Source of the DNA: CAVZVZ01 sp963778895
GTDB taxonomy: Bacteria > Actinomycetota > Acidimicrobiia > Acidimicrobiales > Acidimicrobilacustridaceae
Length of the DNA stretch: 64,000 nucleotides
Reading direction: 5' to 3'
NCBI GenBank assembly: GCA_963778895.1
Contig: CAVZVZ010000007.1
Location: forward strand, 144,838 to 208,837
The notes under the pieces were generated by a model. It saw nothing but the letters and a program-made list of their open reading frames with translations. It was not told where the DNA came from and searched no databases. Of this stretch, positions 16,486-24,343 are shown in pieces; position 1 is the first letter of the stretch; each line of letters opens with the position of its first letter. The translations under genes were made by a program, and so were the position numbers.

Positions 16486-17613
16486 ATGCTGTTTCCGGAA
16501 CGACTGCGCCGGATCTCCCGTCGCAATCGGATGGTGTGTGCGCTGCTCATCGTGGTCGCCGTGGCGACGACCGTGGTGGCCTGCACCAGCGGTGGCGGCG
16601 ATCAGGCCAACACCCCGGACGCGCCCCAGCTCTCCCTGCCGCCGCCGTCCTACGACGACATACCGGTGGTGACCCTGCCCGATGGCTTCGTGCAGCCCGA
16701 CACCCGCGGTGTCCGGCTCTCGCCGGTCGTGGCCCAACCCAAGGGAGGGGTGCCGCCCTTGCCCGTGTACGGCGGGACCGCGACGCTCCGGGGCATCGTC
16801 AACGGTCCCGATGGTCCCGTCGGCGGGGCGACGGTGCGGATCGAGCGCTGGGTGGGTGGTCGGAGCGGCACCATCACGGTGAACGCGGGCGGGGACGGGC
16901 GCTTCAACGCGGTCAACCTGCTCGGCGGCCGCTATCGCGTGCGGGCCTGGCTCCAACCGAATCTCGCCGCTACCGAGTCCCAAGTCGCGTTCCTCGCCAT
17001 CGACGGCTCGGTCGATGTGACCGTCGATGTCAACAAGTTCGAAGGCCTCCAACTCCAAGCCGGCCTCGACGTGTCGGTGATCAACGTGGACGACACGGCG
17101 CGTGTGCGCGGACTGTTCACTCGGGCCGGTGTCGACGACAACGGCATCGTCGTCGGCGAGCCCGTGCCGGCCGCCCTGATCCAACTCACCAGTCCGCAGG
17201 GTCTGTCCGTCACCGGGCCCAACCCGGCGACCACCAGCGACGCCGGCCTCGCGACCTGGACCGTGAAGTGTGACAAGGAAGGCTCCTACACCGTCACGCT
17301 CTCCACCGACGGCGCGTCGACCACCTACACCCTCCCCACGTGTGGACCGAAGCCCACCCCGACGACGACCACACCCGACATCCCTGTGTTCAACGTGGGT
17401 GACGAGTTCACCGTGCCTCGCGCGGCGCCGCTGCCGCCGGGCACCTACGTCACGTTCGTCAAGGGGTGTGCCACGACCTTCGAGGCGTTCACCAATGGTG
17501 CGTGGGAGACGCAACGACGCGAGATCAAAGGGGACATGACCTTCGTCGTACCGGTTCGCAATCTGCTGCCGTCCGACGGCACTGATGCCTGCAGCTACCT
17601 GAGGACGGCCTGA
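16486..17613 (+). CDS. lipoprotein with carboxypeptidase-regulatory-like beta domain
   Basis: 375 aa. A basic N-terminus and hydrophobic stretch end in a lipobox (VVAC at about residue 33), giving a membrane-anchored lipoprotein. A Pro-rich spacer is followed by a beta-sandwich typical of carboxypeptidase regulatory or SdrB-like repeats (TLRGIVNGPDGPVGGATV, then FNAVNLLGGRYRVRAW at about 145). A second Ig-like segment with Cys pairs and a Thr/Pro hinge follows. Its stop is 1 bp before the PBP start, so it is co-transcribed with peptidoglycan synthesis genes and probably helps at the cell wall. TTG at 16483 is an alternative start. Confidence 0.7.
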   Translation: MLFPERLRRISRRNRMVCALLIVVAVATTVVACTSGGGDQANTPDAPQLSLPPPSYDDIPVVTLPDGFVQPDTRGVRLSPVVAQPKGGVPPLPVYGGTATLRGIVNGPDGPVGGATVRIERWVGGRSGTITVNAGGDGRFNAVNLLGGRYRVRAWLQPNLAATESQVAFLAIDGSVDVTVDVNKFEGLQLQAGLDVSVINVDDTARVRGLFTRAGVDDNGIVVGEPVPAALIQLTSPQGLSVTGPNPATTSDAGLATWTVKCDKEGSYTVTLSTDGASTTYTLPTCGPKPTPTTTTPDIPVFNVGDEFTVPRAAPLPPGTYVTFVKGCATTFEAFTNGAWETQRREIKGDMTFVVPVRNLLPSDGTDACSYLRTA

Positions 17614-17614
17614 C

Positions 17615-19819
17615 ATGACGGTCCGCCGCCGCCCCAAGTGGAGACGAGCCACGCGTACTGGCCTGCGGGCCTCGGTCGTGCTCATCGTCGGTGTGCCGTT
17701 GCTCGTCGTCGGCACCGCCGCGGCCGGCTTCGGCCTGTTGTTGTTCGGCAACCTGCCCGGCACCGTCCCCCAGGAGAACCCGGTCCTCGAGTCGCAGCCC
17801 TCGTACGTCTACGACTCGCAGGGCAACCAGATCGGCGTGTTCCGCGAGTTCGACCTCACGGTTCCGATGAAGAAGGAAGACGTCCCCCAGGTTCTGAAGA
17901 ATGCGGTGGTCGCCGCGGAAGACCGTCGCTTCTGGGTGCACGAGGGCATCGACCCCGAAGGTCTCGTACGAGCCGCGCTGACCAACTACCGCGAGGGCAC
18001 CGTTGTTCAGGGCGGTTCGACCATCACCCAGCAGTACGTGAAGGCCCGCTACCTCACCACCGAGCGGACCCTCTCGCGCAAGCTCAACGAGGCCGTGCTC
18101 GCGACCCGCGTCGAACGTGAGCTGGCTGACGAACTCGGTTCGGTGCAAGCGGCCAAAGAGGAGATCCTTTTCCGCTATCTCGACGAGACCTACTTCGGCA
18201 GCGGTGCCTACGGCGCCGGAGCGGCCGCGCAGACGTACTTCCGCAAGGACGTGAAAGACCTCACGATCAGTGAGGCGGCCACGATCGCCGGTGTCATTCC
18301 CTCGCCGTCGAAGTTCGGGCCACGCGACAACATCTTGTTGGCCGAGGCGGGCCGTCAGCGGGTGCTGCGGTCGATGTTGGACGAGGGAATGATCAGCCAG
18401 CAGGAGTTCGACCAGGCCTGGGCGCAGCCGCTCTGGTACGTCGGCTTCGGTCTGCCGCAGGAAGGCCAACAGGTCACGCTGGTCTGGCCGCCGCAGGAAT
18501 CGGGAGCGAGCCAGTACCCCTACTTCGTCGACTACGTGCAGAAGTACCTCATCGATCAGTACACCGCCGAGTTCGGCCCGGAAGAAGCGGCTCGGCTCGT
18601 GTACCGAGGCGGGCTACGCATCGACACCACCATCGATCCTCGCCTGCAGGGGCTGGCCGAGAACGCGATCAACAACGAGCTGAAGGGCAGCGACTTCCCG
18701 ACCGACATGTCGTTGGTGTCGGTCGAACCCTCGACGGGCTACGTGAAGACCTTCGTGGGCGGCCGCGACTTCGCTCAGAGTCAAGTGAACTTGGCGCTCG
18801 GCGGTGACACCGGCATGCAGGGTGGCTCCGCGTTCAAGACGTACACGATGGCGGCTGCGATCGAGCAGGGCTTCGGGCCGGACACGACCTATCCCGGCGG
18901 CCCCTACCTCGAACCGGGCTGTACGAGCGCGGGCGGTAAACCTTGTGAAGCGCTCACCGGTACGGGCGGCGACATGAAGGTCGCGGCTGCGGCGTCGAGC
19001 AACGCCTACTTCGTACAGCTGGCCCGTGACGTCGGCGCCAAGAACATCGCAGAGATGGCGCGTCGTCTCGGCGTCAGCCGATTCTCGGCGAGTTGGGACG
19101 CTGATCCTGCGACCACGTGCGTGTCGCCCCGCATCACGCTCGGTCAGTGCAGTGTGTCGCCGCTCGACATGGCCTCGGCGTACGCCACGATCGCCAACCA
19201 CGGCGTGAAACCGAACGTGACGCCCGTGGTGAAGGTCACCAAGCCCGACGGCACCGTCATCACCGACAACACCAAGCCGGTCGGCACGCCCGTGCTCAAC
19301 GCGGCCATCGCCGACACCGTGACCGACATCCTTCGTGGCGTCGTCGACGGTGGTACCGGCAAGCGGGCCAACATCGATCGGCCGGTCGTGGGCAAGACAG
19401 GCACGACCGACAACAACACCGACATCTGGTTCGTCGGCTATACACCGCAGCTCGTGGCCGCCGTCTGGAAGGGCCACGCCGACGGGCAGCGGACCCTCGG
19501 CCCCAACGCCTTCGGTGGTGAGGCCGGCGCCCGCACCTGGGCCGCGTTCATGAAGCCGGCAATGGACGGCCAGCCGGTGCTCGACTTCCCGGTCCCCGGC
19601 CCATTGCCCGTGCCCCGTACCGAGGGGCTGGACGAGCCGGCCCGGAAACGCGCGAACCAGCAGTCGATCGCGCAGTTCCCGACCGACTGCGGAGGCCCCT
19701 GTGTGAAGGCTCCCTCCCTGCCCGCCCCCGCGCCACCACCGACCGCACCGCCCACCACCGCTCCAGCCGCGCCCGACACCTCGTCGACCACGACGACCGA
19801 GAAAAAGGGAGGCAACTGA
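17615..19819 (+). CDS. class A penicillin-binding protein (glycosyltransferase 51 + transpeptidase)
   Basis: A bifunctional peptidoglycan synthase, 734 aa. A cytoplasmic tail and membrane helix (about 17-45) precede the GT51 domain with the catalytic EDRRF motif (Glu102) and the GGSTITQQ motif (about 130). The penicillin-binding domain shows SxxK (Ser405-Ala-Phe-Lys408), SxN (Ser461-Ser-Asn463) and KTG (Lys594-Thr-Gly596), so both activities look intact. The C-terminus is a Pro/Ala/Thr-rich disordered tail ending in charged residues. It is the middle gene of a lipoprotein-PBP-trypsin-fold operon. Unbroken. Confidence 0.95.
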   Translation: MTVRRRPKWRRATRTGLRASVVLIVGVPLLVVGTAAAGFGLLLFGNLPGTVPQENPVLESQPSYVYDSQGNQIGVFREFDLTVPMKKEDVPQVLKNAVVAAEDRRFWVHEGIDPEGLVRAALTNYREGTVVQGGSTITQQYVKARYLTTERTLSRKLNEAVLATRVERELADELGSVQAAKEEILFRYLDETYFGSGAYGAGAAAQTYFRKDVKDLTISEAATIAGVIPSPSKFGPRDNILLAEAGRQRVLRSMLDEGMISQQEFDQAWAQPLWYVGFGLPQEGQQVTLVWPPQESGASQYPYFVDYVQKYLIDQYTAEFGPEEAARLVYRGGLRIDTTIDPRLQGLAENAINNELKGSDFPTDMSLVSVEPSTGYVKTFVGGRDFAQSQVNLALGGDTGMQGGSAFKTYTMAAAIEQGFGPDTTYPGGPYLEPGCTSAGGKPCEALTGTGGDMKVAAAASSNAYFVQLARDVGAKNIAEMARRLGVSRFSASWDADPATTCVSPRITLGQCSVSPLDMASAYATIANHGVKPNVTPVVKVTKPDGTVITDNTKPVGTPVLNAAIADTVTDILRGVVDGGTGKRANIDRPVVGKTGTTDNNTDIWFVGYTPQLVAAVWKGHADGQRTLGPNAFGGEAGARTWAAFMKPAMDGQPVLDFPVPGPLPVPRTEGLDEPARKRANQQSIAQFPTDCGGPCVKAPSLPAPAPPPTAPPTTAPAAPDTSSTTTTEKKGGN

Positions 19820-19822
19820 CCG

Positions 19823-20908
19823 ATGAGTCACGTCGACGACGGCACCCCGTCCTCCGACCCCATCGATCTGACGCGACCCGTCATCGACGCGGAGCCCATC
19901 ACGGGTCAACAGAGCGCCATCCCTGCGTCCGACGCCGCCGGCGGCAACGGCGCGGGCAGCGACAAGCCCAAGCGCGGCCAGAGCCGGTCGGAGTGGCGAC
20001 GCGCCGAGAAGGCCCGTCGCTACGCGGCGCGCAACTCCGTGCGCTTCCCGATCTTCACCCGTTCCATCCTGTTGTGGCTCCTGATCTTTGCGCTCACCGG
20101 TCTCGCGTTCGGTGCGAGCGGCGCGTTCTGGTGGGCCAACTTCAACAGCCAGGTCAGCGATCTTCGCAACGACACACAGGACTTCGAGTCCCGGTCGTCC
20201 GACGCGCAGAGCCAGATCGAAGACCAACGCAAGCAGGCGCTCGACGACATCAATGGCGCCTTGGCCCCGCTGCGCGGGTTCCTGTCCGAGACGCAGATGC
20301 TTCAACTCGGCCAACAGTTCTCGCCGTCGGTCCAGTTCATTGCCACCCTCGACGAGAACGGCTTCCCGTCTGTCGGCACCGGCTTCGCGGTCATCACCGA
20401 CGACAAGCAGACCTTCTACGTCACGTCCTACAACACCGTGAAGGCCGCGACCGTCGCTCCGGGTCCAGACATCACCCTCCGGAAAGGCACCGACGAGGTC
20501 AAGGGTGAGCTCTGGAACTGGGACCCTGAACACGACCTGGCGCTCGTGCGGGCCGACATTCCGAACCAGCAGGTACTCGACTGGGTCGACGACGCTACGG
20601 CGGCCAAAGCTGTCAGCACGCGGATCTTCCCCGTGAGCGGCGAAGGTGGTGCGGGATCCGCTTTGACGACCGGAGTCGTGATCGATCAATCCTCAGCCGG
20701 CTTCCAACATGACGCACCGCTGGGTTCCGCTTGGCAAGGCGGACCCATCGTCACCGTCGACGGCAAGGTCTTCGGTGTGGCGTCGCTCACTTATGCACCG
20801 CTTGGTTTCGCACCGGGCGAGCAGGTGCATTTCGCAGTGTCGGTGAACGAGTTGTGCCGCAAGCTCCTGTCGTGCGGCAACACACGACAGGCGGGCCCCA
20901 AGAACTGA
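19823..20908 (+). CDS. membrane-anchored trypsin-fold protein without catalytic His and Ser (pseudoprotease)
   Basis: 361 aa. A charged cytoplasmic region contains basic KRGQSRSEWRR. One membrane helix (about 83-106) and an extracellular coiled coil (about 110-155) precede a trypsin-like double beta-barrel. The fold motifs are there but the active site is not: the His position reads SYNTV (Asn204), the Asp is kept in HDLALVR (Asp238), and the Ser position in the GDSGGP-like loop reads AWQGGP (Gln305). It is translated 3 bp after the PBP stop. By family logic it is a binding or regulatory module for the PBP rather than a protease. Confidence 0.75.
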   Translation: MSHVDDGTPSSDPIDLTRPVIDAEPITGQQSAIPASDAAGGNGAGSDKPKRGQSRSEWRRAEKARRYAARNSVRFPIFTRSILLWLLIFALTGLAFGASGAFWWANFNSQVSDLRNDTQDFESRSSDAQSQIEDQRKQALDDINGALAPLRGFLSETQMLQLGQQFSPSVQFIATLDENGFPSVGTGFAVITDDKQTFYVTSYNTVKAATVAPGPDITLRKGTDEVKGELWNWDPEHDLALVRADIPNQQVLDWVDDATAAKAVSTRIFPVSGEGGAGSALTTGVVIDQSSAGFQHDAPLGSAWQGGPIVTVDGKVFGVASLTYAPLGFAPGEQVHFAVSVNELCRKLLSCGNTRQAGPKN

Positions 20909-20910
20909 GG

Positions 20911-21378
20911 TCAGCCGCCGCGGATCGTCGCGAGTGCCTCGCCGATGTGTTTCGTCGGCCGGAACTGTGACGAGAACACCTTGCGAACCACACCTTCCGG
21001 ATCGATCACGTAGGTGACACGGCCCGGGAGCAAGCCCAGCGTCTTGGTGACCCCGTACTGCTTGCGCACGGTGTCGCCTTCGTCGGCCACCAAGGTGAAC
21101 GGCAGCGAGTGCTTGTCGGCGAACTTCTTGTGCGAGTCGACGCCCTGCCCGCTGATGCCGACGACACGCGCGCCGGCATCGACGAAGTCCTCGTGACTGT
21201 CGCGGAAGCTGCACGACTCGGCGGTGCAGCCGGGTGTGTCGTCGGCGGGGTAGAAGTACAGAACCACCCAAGAACCGCGTAGCCCACTGAGGGTCACGGA
21301 CTGGCCGTCCTGATCGGGCAAGGTGAAGTCGGGTGCGGGATCGCCTTCGCGAATTGATGGGGCCACAGGCGTCTTCAT
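20911..21378 (-). CDS. bcp: thiol peroxidase, BCP/PrxQ type
   Basis: An atypical 2-Cys peroxiredoxin reducing hydroperoxides with thioredoxin-type partners. It is 155 aa. The peroxidatic Cys lies in DDTPGCTAESC and the resolving Cys is five residues later, the PrxQ spacing. FYPADDTPGCT and the late VRKVF strand are typical. The ATG at 21378 is chosen from family N-termini (EGDPAPDFTLPDQDG follows). Its 5' end faces the ParA-like gene across 46 bp. Confidence 0.92.
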   Translation of the reverse strand: MKTPVAPSIREGDPAPDFTLPDQDGQSVTLSGLRGSWVVLYFYPADDTPGCTAESCSFRDSHEDFVDAGARVVGISGQGVDSHKKFADKHSLPFTLVADEGDTVRKQYGVTKTLGLLPGRVTYVIDPEGVVRKVFSSQFRPTKHIGEALATIRGG

Positions 21379-21410
21379 AACACCGGGGGACGACGATTCC
21401 CACGTTGCAC

Positions 21411-21416
21411 TAGCTT
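21411..21416 (+). promoter_or_regulatory. -10 hexamer, leaderless promoter of the ParA-like gene
   Basis: TAGCTT ends 8 nt before the ATG at 21425, which supports this start over the longer upstream frame. Confidence 0.45.
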
Positions 21417-21424
21417 TGGCGCCC

Positions 21425-22282
21425 ATGCCAACGATCGCCGTGGTCAACCAGAAGGGCGGGGTGGGCAAGACCACCGTCTCGCTCGGCCTGGCGTCGGCAG
21501 CGGCCCGCGCCGGCCGGCGCGTGCTCGTCGTCGACCTCGACCCGCAGGCCAACGCCACGACCGGGCTCGGCCTCTGGGAGCCCGCCGTCACCGTCGATCG
21601 AGCGCTCGAGACCGACCGCCCCGGCGTCCTCCGCGATGTCATCATCCCGTCGGGCTGGCCGGCGGATCTGGGCGCCATCCCCGACGTCGTGGCGAGCTCA
21701 CCGGCGCTCGCCGCCCGTGAGCCCCAACTCGTCGTCGATCCGATCGGCGCGCAGGACCGACTGCAGACGGCGATGAAGGGCATCGACCACGAGTTGGTCA
21801 TCATCGACTGCCCGCCGTCGCTGGGTCTGCTCACCGTCAACGGGCTCTTTGCCGCCGAGCAGGCGCTCATCGTCACCGAACCGGCCGCCTGGGCTTCCGA
21901 CGGCGTGCAGCAGGTGCTGCGCACGGTCGAGCGCATCGGGCAGCGCCGCAATGGCGAGCTGTCGGTCGCCGGCCTGGCCGTGAACCGCCTCGGTCGCACC
22001 CGTGACGCCAAGTACTGGTACGAACAGCTGGTCGAGCAATATCCCGGTCAGGTCCTTCCGCCGGTGCACCTGCGGGCCGCCATCGCCGAGGCCGCCGCCC
22101 AGTCGCTGCCGATCCACGGTCTCGGCACCCGCTCGGGCGCGCCCGAGGCGGCCGCCGAGTTCGACGCCCTGCTCGCCGCCATCCTTCTTCCCGCTCCTCT
22201 CGACCCTGCCCCCCGCGTCCCCGACGGAGGCCCAGATGCCGTACGACCCGCAACGTTCGCATCGCCGCCCGCAGCTCTCTGA
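21425..22282 (+). CDS. orphan ParA/Soj-family ATPase
   Basis: 285 aa. The deviant Walker A NQKGGVGKTT (residues about 8-17), DLDPQANAT (Walker A' region, about 40) and VIIDCPPSLG (Walker B, about 125) identify a ParA-type ATPase. No ParB or CTP-switch gene is next to it, so it is an orphan of the type that positions cell-pole or wall machinery, rather than the chromosomal parAB pair. The C-terminus is Pro-rich and overlaps the start of the small membrane protein at 22236. Confidence 0.88.
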   Translation: MPTIAVVNQKGGVGKTTVSLGLASAAARAGRRVLVVDLDPQANATTGLGLWEPAVTVDRALETDRPGVLRDVIIPSGWPADLGAIPDVVASSPALAAREPQLVVDPIGAQDRLQTAMKGIDHELVIIDCPPSLGLLTVNGLFAAEQALIVTEPAAWASDGVQQVLRTVERIGQRRNGELSVAGLAVNRLGRTRDAKYWYEQLVEQYPGQVLPPVHLRAAIAEAAAQSLPIHGLGTRSGAPEAAAEFDALLAAILLPAPLDPAPRVPDGGPDAVRPATFASPPAAL

Positions 22283-22526
22283 CGACGGGCCGGCGCCCAT
22301 CGACGCCTTGCTCGATCACGCCGACACCGCCGACGCCGATCCCGAGCCCGTCGCTGTCGAACCGGTGGTCGCGACCGCGCCCGTAGCGACGCCGGTCCCC
22401 GACGCCATCTACGACGAGATCGAGGTGGCCGCGGCCACCGAACGCGGACGACCGCGCCTGGCGTTGCTCGCGGCCGCCCTGCTCGTGGTGGTGCTCGTGT
22501 TCGCCTGGGTACGTCGACGCCGCTGA
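22236..22526 (+). CDS. small C-terminally membrane-anchored protein overlapping parA-like gene
   Basis: 96 aa, starting inside the last 47 bp of the ParA-like gene in another frame. The first 70 residues are acidic and Ala/Pro/Val-rich, probably disordered. One membrane helix (about 75-92) ends in RRRR, so the protein is tail-anchored. The overlap implies coupled translation with the ATPase, and it may be its membrane receptor (inference). No family is recognised. Confidence 0.55.
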   Translation: MPYDPQRSHRRPQLSDDGPAPIDALLDHADTADADPEPVAVEPVVATAPVATPVPDAIYDEIEVAAATERGRPRLALLAAALLVVVLVFAWVRRRR

Positions 22527-22546
22527 CGCAGTGATCTGTAGCTCGC

Positions 22547-23069
22547 TCAGGCGAGCTCGGGTGGTTGCCTCTGATCCGACTTGCGCCGCGGCTTCTGCCG
22601 GCGGTCGTCACCCGAGCGGCGCTCGGAGAACACCTTCGCCCAGTCCTGGTACTCGCGGCGTTCGAGCCCGCTCCTCCGGTCGCTGCCCTTGCGCCGTTCA
22701 CCGCCGCTGAGCCACTCACCGAGCGCGCCCAGGGCCGCCTCGAGCATCTCGGTGTTCGCGCCGCAGGACCACCGCGAACGCACCGGCGGCCAGGCCGAGT
22801 GGTTCGAGGCTCACGTCCGTCGTGACCAGGATGACCTCGACCGGCGGCTCGAGCCGAGACAGATCCTCGGTCACTTCGAGGCCGCTCACGCCGTAGATCT
22901 CGTTGCGCACGATGGCGGCGTCGGGCTGGTGGATCTCCACGAGTTGGAGGAGCTCGACGGCGTGGCGGGCCGTGTCCACGACCTCGAATCCAGCCTCCGT
23001 GGCCGCCTGCTTCAACACGGACAGTTCGAGCTCGTCGTCGTCGCAGATCAGCATCCGCTTCGCACCCAC
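22547..23069 (-). CDS. atypical response-regulator receiver protein (one frame break)
   Basis: Residues about 1-110 form a CheY-like receiver: MLICDDDELE carries the acidic pocket and VILVTTD the switch Thr. At the phospho-acceptor position the strand reads PDAAIVRNEIYG, so Arg/Asn stands where Asp is expected and ordinary phosphorylation is unlikely. After a frame break at about 22768 the protein continues into a basic tail rich in RR-D/G-RR motifs, possibly nucleic-acid binding. Total is about 173 aa. Convergent with the small membrane protein gene. Confidence 0.6.
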
Positions 23070-23209
23070 GGCGGAAGCGTGTCACTCCAGCCGCCGCCCA
23101 TCAATCGCTCTTCTGCTTTGGCCTGCTGTCGCAGGCCCGGCTTCGCCGATCCTCGTCAGTCGGATCTTGCTGCTCCGCTCCGCTTCGCAGCGTCGGCCCG
23201 GCACCCAAC

Positions 23210-23260
23210 CCAACTTGCGTGTCACCGCACCCGGATGAGGGTCTGTGGAACGCAAGTTGG
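23210..23260. repeat. 11-bp inverted repeat upstream of alcohol dehydrogenase
   Basis: CCAACTTGCGT (23210-23220) and ACGCAAGTTGG (23250-23260) are perfect inverse copies around a 29-nt loop, with further partly complementary CCCAACC/GGGTTGG flanks. It lies 23 bp before the ATG at 23284 and may be an operator or structured leader. Confidence 0.5.
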
Positions 23261-23283
23261 AGTGGGGGTGGGTTGGGACCAAC

Positions 23284-24295
23284 ATGAGCACATGCGTGCG
23301 CAGCGGCTCGATCATCCCGGCTCCGGCGGCGAGCGGGCCGTTGCGCTCGTTCGAGGCCGCCGATCTCGTGCCCGGCCCGGGCGAGGTGCTCGTCGACGTG
23401 ACGGCGTGCGCCGTCTGTCGCACCGACCTCCAACTGTGCGAGGGCGACCTCCGAGCTCGACGGCTGCCGATCGTTCCCGGCCATCAGATCGTCGGTCGCA
23501 TCGCGCGGGCGGGTGACGGTGTCGACGCCGCACGTGTCGGCGAGCGCGTCGGCATCGCCTGGATCGCGTCGACGTGCGGAGTCTGTCGCTTCTGCAGCAC
23601 CGGCCGCGAGAACCTGTGCGTGGCGGCCGAGTTCACCGGCTGGGACCGCGACGGCGGTTACGCCACCCAGACCGTGGCGCGCGCCGACTTCGTCTTCCCA
23701 CTGCCCCCGGGCTTCGACGATCTCGATGCCGCACCCCTGCTGTGTGGCGGCGTGATCGGCTATCGGTCGCTGAAGGTCGCCGGCGTTCAACCCGGTATGC
23801 GGGTCGGGTTTGTACGGGTTCGGTGCGTCGGCCACGTCCGTCATCCAGGTCGCCGTGCATTGGGGCTGCGAGGTGTACGTCATCACCCGGTCGGTATCCG
23901 AGCAGCACCGCGCCACCGAGCTGGGTGCGCGTTGGGTCGGTGGCCTCGAGGCCACCCCGCCCGTCCCGCTCGACGCCGCAATCACCTTCGCTCCGGTCGG
24001 CGATGTCGTGGTGCTCGCGCTCGGCCATCTCGACCGTGGTGGCATCGTCGCCGTCAATGCGATCCACCTCGATCACATCCCGGCCTTCGACTACGAGCGG
24101 CTGTGGTGGGAGCGCCAGATACGCAGCGTCGCCAACGTGACACGGGACGACGTGCGGGAGTTCCTGGCCCTCGCGGCCGATATCGGGATCTCGACCGTCT
24201 ACGAGCTGACGGATCTCGACGCAGCCAACAGCGCCTTGGGGCGTTTGGCTCGTGGTGAGGTACAGGGCACGTCCGTACTGCGGGTGCGCGCCTAG
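23284..24295 (+). CDS. zinc-dependent alcohol dehydrogenase, MDR family (one frame break)
   Basis: About 337 aa. N-terminal GroES-like domain: catalytic zinc Cys in CAVCRTDL (about 41), PGHQIVG with the second ligand, and the structural-zinc cluster CGVCRFCSTGRENLC (about 100-114). After correcting an extra T in a TTT run (about 23808-23810), the Rossmann part reads GLYGFGASATSVIQ. This resembles AdhA/YogA-type NAD(P) alcohol dehydrogenases. Substrate unknown. An inverted repeat directly upstream may regulate it. Confidence 0.85.
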
Positions 24296-24343
24296 TACCC
24301 TTGCCGAGCACGTTGCTGGGAGGCGCTCGGAGGTGATGAACAC

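Noticed and set aside
18614..20689. 691-aa ORF on the minus strand
   Set aside because: Antisense to the PBP and the trypsin-fold gene, both of which have strong motifs; it is a GC-bias shadow.
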